A DNA stretch of 49,740 nt, from the IMG/VR virus record IMGVR_UViG_3300045256_000831, positions 1-49,740 of that record; one strand, given 5' to 3'. Origin of the DNA: a virus. Under the pieces are notes generated by a model. The model saw nothing but the letters and a program-made list of their open reading frames with translations, searched no databases and was not told the DNA's origin. A program made the position numbers and the translations under genes. This document shows, piece after piece, positions 7,899-14,638 of the stretch; the first letter of the stretch is position 1; each line of letters opens with the position of its first letter.

Positions 7899-8219
7899 GT
7901 GGGGAAAGATTTCACAGTGACTATCACCGATCCGGAGCGAGCCAAATTCTTTGAGGAAGTGTTCGGGCGGACTACTGTCAACGTTAAAAGCCCAATACCG
8001 GAACTGGCGGCACTGCCTGGCCACCCGCGTGCCAGAGTTTTCAAGCTTGATCTGGACCTGATAACGCCGGAGGAAAGAGAGCGGCTGATCCTTCACTTGG
8101 CCGGGCGGTTTAACGTTCCGGTCGAAGAGGTGAGGACCGATCTGGACCAGGAGGGAGTGCCAATCCTGGACAAACATTGCTATGTGGCGGTCGCCAATCC
8201 TATGAAGTGGTTTTCATGA
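7899..8219 (+). CDS. Hypothetical early protein, GTG start
   Basis: A 106-residue protein. The GTG at 7899 is supported by a good AGGAGG 8 bases upstream, and no ATG exists nearby in this frame. Predicted alpha/beta content; the middle contains DLDLITPEERERLILHLAGR, which looks like a turn followed by a long helix. No family recognised. Confidence 0.65.
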   Translation: MGKDFTVTITDPERAKFFEEVFGRTTVNVKSPIPELAALPGHPRARVFKLDLDLITPEERERLILHLAGRFNVPVEEVRTDLDQEGVPILDKHCYVAVANPMKWFS

Positions 8220-8220
8220 G

Positions 8221-8580
8221 ATGAGCAATCAGTACCCATGCAAAATCGAAAAAGAGCTTAAATGGCCGGTAGTTTATCGCAAGCTGGGAGAGATCGGCAG
8301 CTATCTAATTACGGTGCCACCAGGCGAGGATAACTTTGATATGTTTCGCCAGAGCCGGGTGAAGTGTATGGTCTGGTTGCAAACAGAAGCCATTCGGCTC
8401 GACCAGGGCTACTGGGCGGGCCGGGTGGATTACGAGCCTGAGATTATCGCCCGGTATGAGTGGGTAACTTATGACTACCAGCGCAAAGAGGAAAAGTTCG
8501 AATCGGTAGGGCAGGGTATTGATTGGCTTATAGGGCTTTGCGAGGCGGAGTTGAAGGTAGGTAGAAATCATGACGGGTGA
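8221..8580 (+). CDS. Hypothetical early protein
   Basis: A 119-residue protein that starts 2 bases after the previous stop and overlaps the next gene by 11 bases. It is rich in Trp/Tyr, with a YEPEIIARYEWVTYDYQRK stretch. No motif recognised. The tight packing marks it as a real operon member. Confidence 0.6.
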   Translation: MSNQYPCKIEKELKWPVVYRKLGEIGSYLITVPPGEDNFDMFRQSRVKCMVWLQTEAIRLDQGYWAGRVDYEPEIIARYEWVTYDYQRKEEKFESVGQGIDWLIGLCEAELKVGRNHDG

Positions 8581-9043
8581 GCCATTAATTGGTTTTTACG
8601 ACGAAGAGCTGATGCGAAAATTATTTCGTAGTGAGGATGGTGGCCCGCCCTACCATCTGACTAAAGAATATATGGACCGGGTTTTCCTGGAACATCTTTG
8701 TAACCGGGACGGTGGGGGTTATGGACTTATCATTACTCCCAGCGGGCCGCTAGGTTCGACCGATGGTCCTTACCAAATTTATATAGAACATTATTCGGAG
8801 AGCGGCAAAGATGTCGTAGCCGGGCTTGTGGGGTCTTCACTGGATACTATGACCATCCAATTTTTAAGACCGGGTTTTGGGGTTAACCAAAATACGAAGT
8901 GGTCTGAACTGCATGAGATGTGGGCTAACGCGAAGTCCATTATGGGATTGATCTTCCATATTATTTACCTTCATGAAAAGTGGCTGGGTGAGCAAATTGA
9001 GGTGAACCTAAAGGCAGCTATGGAAGGAACGACTAATGTTTAA
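8570..9043 (+). CDS. Hypothetical early protein
   Basis: A 157-residue protein overlapping both neighbours (11 and 8 bases). The first half has a YHLTKEYMDRVFLEHLCNRD helix, the second a long helix rich in Trp/Met. No conserved family recognised. Confidence 0.58.
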   Translation: MTGEPLIGFYDEELMRKLFRSEDGGPPYHLTKEYMDRVFLEHLCNRDGGGYGLIITPSGPLGSTDGPYQIYIEHYSESGKDVVAGLVGSSLDTMTIQFLRPGFGVNQNTKWSELHEMWANAKSIMGLIFHIIYLHEKWLGEQIEVNLKAAMEGTTNV

Positions 9044-9497
9044 GTTTTTCACTTGGTTCCAAAAGAAAGATGAAGCCGATCTTCGCAGCATGGGCCGCTA
9101 CGCTGGCCCACACTCTGGCAAACGTATCGGTAACGAAATATTCCGCTACGAGTGGGATTATGACAACATTCCGGTAGACCGGCGTTACGATCCCCAGTGG
9201 GCCACCATGCTAAAGATCGGCGAGGTGGCACCGGCGCCAATGGCCGAAGGCGGCTATCTGGCTCTCATTAAAACTTGCATTACCGATAGGGGGGTGATCG
9301 GCTGGTATATGGATCGCGACACGGCCGTTGAAACTGTTTTTAGCACCTTCGATAGCCAGTTTGCACACAAGGGCGCCAAAGTCTGGTGTGACTGCGAAGA
9401 GCGGGCCGGGCGAGCAGTAAAGCAGCCGGGGGAGTACAAAGGACCGAAATATCTGCCGGTGGATGAATGGCTGGCCCGTCGCCAGGGCAAGAAATGA
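9036..9497 (+). CDS. Hypothetical early protein
   Basis: A 153-residue protein with a phenylalanine-rich start (MFKFFTWF), an acidic central part and a VWCDCEERAGRA block (about 121-132) with two close cysteines. No family recognised. It overlaps the genes on both sides by 8 and 4 bases. Confidence 0.58.
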   Translation: MFKFFTWFQKKDEADLRSMGRYAGPHSGKRIGNEIFRYEWDYDNIPVDRRYDPQWATMLKIGEVAPAPMAEGGYLALIKTCITDRGVIGWYMDRDTAVETVFSTFDSQFAHKGAKVWCDCEERAGRAVKQPGEYKGPKYLPVDEWLARRQGKK

Positions 9498-9751
9498 TAC
9501 AAGCTGAAATCGAATTTTTGAAGGCTGTCTATAACGATGGCAAATTCCTGAATAAAGGCGAGACCTTTAGGGACTTATGCAATCGGGTGGGTAATAGCTT
9601 TAAGCAAAATCTTTATTACCTGGAGAAGATGGAGCGTAGGGGCTGGTATTCCAGTGGAGTAAGTTTAGATTTGGGATGGCTTGAACCGGAAGGCGAGAAG
9701 GCCTTAAAGCTTATGTTCGGTAAAAAAGAGGGGAATGTTGAGGGGCGCTAA
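9494..9751 (+). CDS. Small helical protein, possibly winged helix
   Basis: An 85-residue protein read from ATG 9494, which overlaps the previous stop (ATGA). The pattern helix (ETFRDLCNRVGNS), helix (FKQNLYYLEKMERRG), strand-turn-strand (WYSS..LDLGW) suggests a small winged-helix DNA-binding domain. That is a fold guess from the spacing only. It immediately precedes the recombinase gene and could regulate it. Confidence 0.55.
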   Translation: MIQAEIEFLKAVYNDGKFLNKGETFRDLCNRVGNSFKQNLYYLEKMERRGWYSSGVSLDLGWLEPEGEKALKLMFGKKEGNVEGR

Positions 9752-9767
9752 ATTCGTCAGATAATAT

Positions 9768-10247
9768 ATGATATTTGAGCTAGGGTTGCGGGCTGGTGAG
9801 GCTCTAGGGTTGCACGTTGAGGATCTCGATCTATCTATAGACGATGAAAAAATCAGCGTGTTAGGGAAAGGCAGCAAACGGCGCACAATCATCCTTGATG
9901 ACCGGGATTTACTAATCCAGCTTAAAAAGTATCTTAAACAGACTGGCTATAAGAATGGGCCGCTCTTTAGGGCTGAGAAAAATGGTAAGGGTGGGGCGCT
10001 GGGCTATCATGCTGCCCACGAGCTGTGGCAAAAGTATTGCGATAAGGCAGGCCGAAGGTGTACTTTACACCAGCTTCGCCATACTCACGCCACCGAATTA
10101 ATTAATGGAGGAGTCAGCATTTATACGGTTAAACGGCGGTTGGGCCATGAACACATTCAAACCACCGTGCGTTACGCAGAACTTTATGATACCACCGCCG
10201 ACGCTGAGATCCGCACCTGGCGGCGTAAACAGAAGCAAGGCCGATGA
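9768..10247 (+). CDS. Tyrosine recombinase catalytic domain, N-terminal domain absent
   Basis: A 159-residue protein that is just the catalytic domain of a phage-type integrase or Xer-like recombinase. Visible active-site residues are Arg8 (GLRAGE), Lys in GKGSKRR (about 34-37), His101 and Arg104 (HQLRH), His127 (LGHEH) and the nucleophile Tyr136 (TTVRYAEL). Normal members have about 100-150 more N-terminal residues that clamp the core site. Here an in-frame TAA sits 6 bases before the ATG, and the upstream gene is unrelated, so that domain is missing. Either it is a truncated relic, or a stand-alone domain that works with a partner. All catalytic residues are intact, which argues that the loss is recent or that some function remains. 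Confidence 0.85.
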   Translation: MIFELGLRAGEALGLHVEDLDLSIDDEKISVLGKGSKRRTIILDDRDLLIQLKKYLKQTGYKNGPLFRAEKNGKGGALGYHAAHELWQKYCDKAGRRCTLHQLRHTHATELINGGVSIYTVKRRLGHEHIQTTVRYAELYDTTADAEIRTWRRKQKQGR

Positions 10248-10450
10248 TGCAAGAATACGACCGCTTATTTAATCTGGTATTTGGCCGCAAATCCACTTCG
10301 ACCGACTGGGCCGGAGCGCTGGCTTATATTCCGCTTGACCAGCTTGAGAGACTGGCCGCCGTGCCGGAGATGTGGACGGAATTTAGAAAGCACTATGCGG
10401 CCTGGAAAAAGAAGTACGTTCAGGCTTGTATGACAGAGTTAGCGAAGTGA
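10244..10450 (+). CDS. Small hypothetical protein
   Basis: A 68-residue mainly helical protein whose ATG overlaps the recombinase stop by 4 bases. It contains WAGALAYIPLDQLERLAAVPE. Function unknown. It lies between the intact catalytic domain and the recombinase remnant. Confidence 0.55.
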   Translation: MMQEYDRLFNLVFGRKSTSTDWAGALAYIPLDQLERLAAVPEMWTEFRKHYAAWKKKYVQACMTELAK

Positions 10451-10465
10451 AGGGGGTTGTAGGCA

Positions 10466-10801
10466 ATGTGGGAGACTGATCAATTGGGCGAAGCGCTTAA
10501 AGAGGCTTTTGAAAAAGTCCAGGCTCTAACTCCTGAGCCGAGATATTTTATGTGCAACGATTTCATGTTTAATCGCATTATGTACCAGATGCAAATTAGC
10601 CACGTCAACATTCGCTACTACCAGATAGGTCCAAACGCCCAGTTTAGAGTGATGCCCGACCGCCTGGGATTTATCGTCAGCGACGGCGTACCCGGCGAAA
10701 CTATTTTAGGGCTGTCCAAAGAATATGCCGAAGAGTTTTTGAAGGGAGGCGAGTATGACCCTGAAACGGATAAATTTTCAAGAAAGCCTATAACGATCTA
10801 A
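10466..10801 (+). CDS. Hypothetical protein
   Basis: A 111-residue protein behind a good AAGGGGG site. The sequence FNRIMYQMQISHVNIRYYQIGPNAQFRVMPDRLGFIVSDGVP suggests a beta-rich globular domain. No known family. Its stop is followed within 3 bases by the recombinase remnant, so a recombination joint probably lies at its 3' end. Confidence 0.58.
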   Translation: MWETDQLGEALKEAFEKVQALTPEPRYFMCNDFMFNRIMYQMQISHVNIRYYQIGPNAQFRVMPDRLGFIVSDGVPGETILGLSKEYAEEFLKGGEYDPETDKFSRKPITI

Positions 10802-10803
10802 TT

Positions 10804-10902
10804 ATGCAAACCACGCTCCGTTATGCCGAGCAATCAGACCGGACAGCGGACAGGGAGTTAAGAGAGTGGCGCAGGAAAAAACAACAGGGACAGGGCGGCT
10901 AG
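10804..10902 (+). pseudogene. C-terminal remnant of a second tyrosine recombinase
   Basis: A 32-codon open stretch that reads MQTTLRYAEQSDRTADRELR and then EWRRKKQQGQGG. It matches residues 130-158 of the recombinase at 9768..10247 (QTTVRYAELYDTTADAEIRT, WRRKQKQG), including the catalytic tyrosine. Upstream in this frame the similarity stops abruptly, and a stop codon lies about 30 bases before. It is a left-over 3' end of a second, diverged integrase gene, too short to work alone. It is partly overlapped by the next gene, which starts in another frame. Confidence 0.8.
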
Positions 10903-11117
10903 AGCAGACCGCGACAATCCTAGGCGTACTAGCCTATCTAACGATTGAAACCGGCCAGCAGTTCAGGGTCGTGCGTGATGACCACCGATCAGAGAGCCGG
11001 TACTATGTAACGATGAACAACCGGGTAGTAGGTAACATCTTTGCCACTAACGACAGGGAAGCTATCTGTATGGGCCTGGTCCGTTTCACCGAGCTAATCC
11101 GCAATATCCCGGGTTAG
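10866..11117 (+). CDS. Small hypothetical protein overlapping recombinase remnant
   Basis: An 83-residue protein (GTG 10866, a weak choice; no better start is visible). Its compact pattern (helix ATILGVLAYLTI, strands FRVVRDD and YYVTMNN, helix EAICMGLVRFTELI) looks like a small alpha/beta domain. The first ~12 codons overlap the recombinase remnant in another frame, so the true start may be further in or the N terminus may be a chance fusion. Function unknown. Confidence 0.5.
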   Translation: MAQEKTTGTGRLEQTATILGVLAYLTIETGQQFRVVRDDHRSESRYYVTMNNRVVGNIFATNDREAICMGLVRFTELIRNIPG

Positions 11118-11149
11118 CTCATCATTAATTAATAAGGAGGTTCCAACAA

Positions 11150-12016
11150 ATGGAAATTCTAGTTAAGCCACCATATAAGAAGTGGGAACGCAACAACATC
11201 GGCCAGCGCGACCAGTTCATGACGCTCGACTGCACAGTGAGGGATGTTAAGCCGGATGGCACGGTCCTTCTCGCTTTCGAGGATGATTACATTTCGGGCC
11301 TTGAGATCGAGAAGGCGGAGATATTTGAGCAGGTGCTGAACGACTATATGGTCCAGACCGAAGGGTTTGCCGGTGGGCGGGCCACGCAAAGCCCTCTGGC
11401 GGCCCAGGCCGCTCTCGATCAGATCCCGTTTGTCATTAATAAGGGTGTGGCGGCGAAAGCCTCTGCCGCCGCTCCCAATGACGGTGACGTTATCGCTCCC
11501 AACGCTCTCGCTGCCTTCGCCGGTGGCGGGGAGTTACCTATAACTTTTGAGCAAGTTGCCAGGGTAGGCCGAGGTGAGTGGTACCTTAATCCTGCTATAT
11601 CAGCGGAGTCATTTGCGACTGAGCAGCGCAGAATGCGCCAGGAGTGGGAAAGCGTCTACCTCCCGACTGGCTTCACTGACAGGCCTGGCAAACTCGCCCT
11701 TTCCGGCGCTGGTGCTGTGCAGGTATCTGAACCGCCGCTTCCCCTTTTCTTCGGTTACATAGAAGGTTGCGATTGTTCCTTCTGCTCTCTATTTAGAAAG
11801 GAAAAGGAGTTAGAACTGCCCCGTCCACATCTCACTGAAAGCGAATTGGACGCGCTGCCTCAATCGGCCCAGGAAGAGCTTAGGGATCTTCGTCTTGAGG
11901 TTCGAGGTTTGCGGATGCAGCGCTATATGGAGAGGCAGCTTTTTGACAAGATGGAGGCCGAGGCTAAACGTGAGATCGAAGCGCTATTCGAGAGGTTTCG
12001 AGCCAGGCTTTCCTGA
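11150..12016 (+). CDS. Hypothetical protein with C-terminal coiled coil
   Basis: A 288-residue protein behind a strong AAGGAGG site. Three parts are visible: an N-terminal beta-rich domain (1-70); an Ala/Gly-rich linker (about 75-130); and a C-terminal region with EGCDCSFCSLF (about 205-215, possible metal site) followed by a long charged helix (from about 230) rich in Glu/Arg with heptad spacing. No family recognised. Confidence 0.68.
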   Translation: MEILVKPPYKKWERNNIGQRDQFMTLDCTVRDVKPDGTVLLAFEDDYISGLEIEKAEIFEQVLNDYMVQTEGFAGGRATQSPLAAQAALDQIPFVINKGVAAKASAAAPNDGDVIAPNALAAFAGGGELPITFEQVARVGRGEWYLNPAISAESFATEQRRMRQEWESVYLPTGFTDRPGKLALSGAGAVQVSEPPLPLFFGYIEGCDCSFCSLFRKEKELELPRPHLTESELDALPQSAQEELRDLRLEVRGLRMQRYMERQLFDKMEAEAKREIEALFERFRARLS

Positions 12017-12073
12017 GGTAACAGTTAGCGGTTAGAGGCTAGAGGTTTGTTAGGCTAGAAATGGAGCTGAGAG

Positions 12074-12514
12074 TTGAGGAGCGATGATGATGATTACGAG
12101 GATAGGAATGCGGTTCAACTTCCACCGAATAGCAGCGCAGGGCTGGCACGACTGGTTAGTAGTGCGGTCGAAGGTGAAATTGAGGATGTAACGCCTACGG
12201 CAACCCTCGTTGTTACACCCGGCAAAATGGTTATCGAGGCAGTTCTCAACCGGCTAAGTTTTACTCATCGCTACAAACCTCACCCTAATTTCGCCCAGAT
12301 CATTAGAGAGCTAGAGGCCGGCCGCCTGCGAGAAGAGGTATGGCCGAACGGCGCAGCCTACGAAGCTACCACCAGCTACCACGCCGGGCTAACTACTACT
12401 ACGGCAGATGGCAGCGGCTACCTTGAGCTTCACGACTTTACCGACGGCATGCCGCTCTTCGTGGCGGCCGGCCAGGGTGCGAAGTTTCGCGTTACTATCG
12501 AACACATTGACTGA
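12074..12514 (+). CDS. Hypothetical protein, probable TTG start
   Basis: A 146-residue protein. No ATG or GTG occurs early in the frame, and TTG 12074 is the best candidate. The first residues are very acidic (SDDDDYED). The core appears beta-rich, ending in FRVTIEHID. No family recognised. The next gene follows after 12 bases with its own strong ribosome binding site. Confidence 0.55.
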   Translation: MRSDDDDYEDRNAVQLPPNSSAGLARLVSSAVEGEIEDVTPTATLVVTPGKMVIEAVLNRLSFTHRYKPHPNFAQIIRELEAGRLREEVWPNGAAYEATTSYHAGLTTTTADGSGYLELHDFTDGMPLFVAAGQGAKFRVTIEHID

Positions 12515-12526
12515 AGGAGGTCTATT

Positions 12527-13786
12527 TTGAGTACGACATTCCAGGATTATCTAACGGGGTACATTGGACAAGCGCTAGGTGAACCTCTGTCCGAACAACA
12601 GCCAGTGGCAGATCCGGATGAAGCCAGCCGCCAGCGAGTGGCACGCATGCGGGAAATCGCTCCAATGCTAGAGGAGAGGATTGTAAACCATTCAGCTTCG
12701 CAGTGGTTTCGCCTGAGCCAGGAAGAGGCGCCGGTAATGGGAATTCCCAGGCAAGGTGGTGGTTACGCTTTCCCCTTCGAGGTAGAGCCGTATGAAACTC
12801 CGCTAGCGCCGGTGGAAGACTATAGCGGAGCCTATCCTATCATGCCAACAATTCGTGAGCTGCGGGCAGATGCAGCCCCAGCCCTCGGTGGGCCAGCGGA
12901 CGTTGACCGACTTAACCGGTCACTCCTTACGGCTATGGCGGTTCCAGCCCGGTTGTTGGAAGATGTTGCGCCCGCCAGCTATATCGAGGAAGATGTGGTC
13001 CAGTTACGAAGAGAATTCATGATGGACGCGCTTAGAGAGGTTTTTCTGGAGCAGCTTACACCTACACCGCCCGCCCAGGCTCAGGACCAGGGCGGGCAGC
13101 CTGGGACCAGCCCGAACCCGGATAGCGGCCGGGTATTTTATCACCGGTTCAGGCAGGTAGAACGCCATGCTTTCCCTGATGGATTTAACCTTTATTGTGA
13201 TAAGCCAATTGACGAGGAAGCGGCCCAGCGGCAGCTTATCCAATTTTTAGATACGGCGGGCATCGCCCCGGCCGAGAAGCTGTTAGAAGCGGTCGAAGCT
13301 GAAGAGATAGACGGGCATCTATTTTCCCATTGCATCATCGGCACGCTGGCCCGTTACTACTATAACCAGCCGCTTAATTTGACAGTGGACCCTTACCGGC
13401 GGTTGAAAAAGGAAGCCGGGTTCAGTCGCATGGTCCCACTGGAACTCGATTTGGAAAGGATGGTAGAGCATGTCTACTATCGTAAACCGTTCAAGCAATA
13501 CTACGGCTCTAACCCGGTTCTGGTTAAAATATCCGGCTGGATAAAAGAGTGGCTCGAAACTGCCAGGAAGAGACAAGCTGAAGCCAAAGCCCGCCAGATC
13601 GAAAATCAGAAAAGGAAGGAGATCCAGACCCTTATGCGCCGCCTCCTTGCCCGCCCGGCTATTTGGTCGGAGCATCATGAGGGTGATGCCCTACCGGCAT
13701 ATCACGAAGCTCCACGGCGGGGCTTTGGCCCGGTTACACGGGCGGCTTACCGCCTGATCGGGAGGCGGCTACCTGATCGCGAGTAA
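12527..13786 (+). CDS. Large hypothetical protein, last gene of the early operon
   Basis: A 419-residue protein starting at TTG 12527, with AAGGAGG 6 bases upstream deciding the start. It has an acidic N-terminal third, a Pro/Gln/Gly-rich linker (about 180-205) and a basic helical C terminus (about 340-419, Lys/Arg-rich, RKRQAEAKARQIENQKRKE). This layout suggests nucleic-acid binding by the tail, but no domain is recognised. It ends about 50 bases before the bidirectional terminator that closes the rightward operon. Confidence 0.68.
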   Translation: MSTTFQDYLTGYIGQALGEPLSEQQPVADPDEASRQRVARMREIAPMLEERIVNHSASQWFRLSQEEAPVMGIPRQGGGYAFPFEVEPYETPLAPVEDYSGAYPIMPTIRELRADAAPALGGPADVDRLNRSLLTAMAVPARLLEDVAPASYIEEDVVQLRREFMMDALREVFLEQLTPTPPAQAQDQGGQPGTSPNPDSGRVFYHRFRQVERHAFPDGFNLYCDKPIDEEAAQRQLIQFLDTAGIAPAEKLLEAVEAEEIDGHLFSHCIIGTLARYYYNQPLNLTVDPYRRLKKEAGFSRMVPLELDLERMVEHVYYRKPFKQYYGSNPVLVKISGWIKEWLETARKRQAEAKARQIENQKRKEIQTLMRRLLARPAIWSEHHEGDALPAYHEAPRRGFGPVTRAAYRLIGRRLPDRE

Positions 13787-13835
13787 GTAGGGCAGTAGAT
13801 TATATAGCCAGATTGTTAGTGTCCAGGCGAATTGT

Positions 13836-13866
13836 AAAAACCCTGTAATAATATTACAGGGTTTTT
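13836..13866. terminator. Bidirectional intrinsic terminator
   Basis: A perfect inverted repeat: AAAAACCCTGTAATA (13836-13850), one base, then TATTACAGGGTTTTT (13852-13866). It gives a stable stem with a T-run on either strand. It lies between the last early gene (+) and the convergent small gene at 13906 (-), so it can stop transcripts from both sides. Confidence 0.9.
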
Positions 13867-13905
13867 GACAAGCCAAATCTAAAAATATTAGTAAAAGGCG
13901 CGTCC

Positions 13906-14277
13906 TCATTCGTTTTGCTCGTACGCTTCCTTGACCTTTACGATCAGCTCGGCCAGTAAATGGAGCGACATCTTACCCCAGCCGTGGCCGTCCAGCCAGA
14001 TCAAGGCTACTGGGGTAACTGGGGTGGTCGGGTTGGAGGAGAGAATACGAAGTACGCTTATAAACTTGAAAGCAAATTTCACTTTAGTTTTTTCAATCTC
14101 ATCCGCTATTTCCTCGTAACCTTCAATCAATGGGTCGGTGCTTAGACCTTTATCGAAGATAAGACACCATTTTGCCAGGGTGGCTTCGCCGTAAGCCGTA
14201 CTCAGGCTGTCTCGCGCCTCATCGGCGAGGTGCTTGATAGTAGTGGTGTAGGGGAAGTCAGTGGGTTGGTCGCTCAT
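13906..14277 (-). CDS. Small protein A, paralogue of the gene at 14294
   Basis: A 123-residue protein. I chose the start at 14277 (MSDQPTDFPY); a longer frame to 14325 exists but runs into the neighbouring gene. It shares its layout with the next gene: TTIKHLADEAR, then YGEA..A..C..F, an acidic middle, and ALIWLDGHGWGKM. No catalytic motif. It is mainly helical. It is transcribed behind the MmeI-like enzyme and ends just before the bidirectional terminator. It could be a small accessory or inhibitor of the enzyme, but no function is recognised. Confidence 0.7.
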   Translation of the reverse strand: MSDQPTDFPYTTTIKHLADEARDSLSTAYGEATLAKWCLIFDKGLSTDPLIEGYEEIADEIEKTKVKFAFKFISVLRILSSNPTTPVTPVALIWLDGHGWGKMSLHLLAELIVKVKEAYEQNE

Positions 14278-14293
14278 AGGGTTTTTCCTACAC

Positions 14294-14638
14294 TTAAGCT
14301 TGAGAGGTTGGTCTGTACTTCTCAAACCACTTGTAAAGCTGGGGAATTGTAACCTGTCCGAAGCCCTTACCGTCGAGCCAAATCATGCCGAGCTGCAAGG
14401 TCTTTGGGTCCGTGCTATGGGCCATGAGTTTTATTACAGCGATCACAAAGCTCACATCTTCGTCTAAATCATCGCCCAGCTCGCCTTCTTCGTCGCAGGC
14501 GCCTTCCGGTACGAGGCGGCTCTGGAACTCCATGCACATCCTGGCAAAGGCGGCCTCACCGTAGTGGGAGAGTGCCCTGGCGCGGGCCTCGTCGGCTAGA
14601 TGTTTGATCGTTGTAACAGTGTTAGTATTATCCACCAC
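14294..14638 (-). CDS. Small protein B, paralogue of the gene at 13906
   Basis: A 114-residue protein with the same blocks as its neighbour: TTIKHLADEAR (about 9-19), HYGEAAFARMCMEF, an acidic loop (EEGELGDDLDED) and GMIWLDGKGFGQV near the end. The pair must come from a tandem duplication with substantial later divergence. Its start overlaps the 3' end of the MmeI-like gene by 11 bases, so it is probably translated by coupling with the enzyme. Role unknown. Confidence 0.75.
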   Translation of the reverse strand: MVDNTNTVTTIKHLADEARARALSHYGEAAFARMCMEFQSRLVPEGACDEEGELGDDLDEDVSFVIAVIKLMAHSTDPKTLQLGMIWLDGKGFGQVTIPQLYKWFEKYRPTSQA

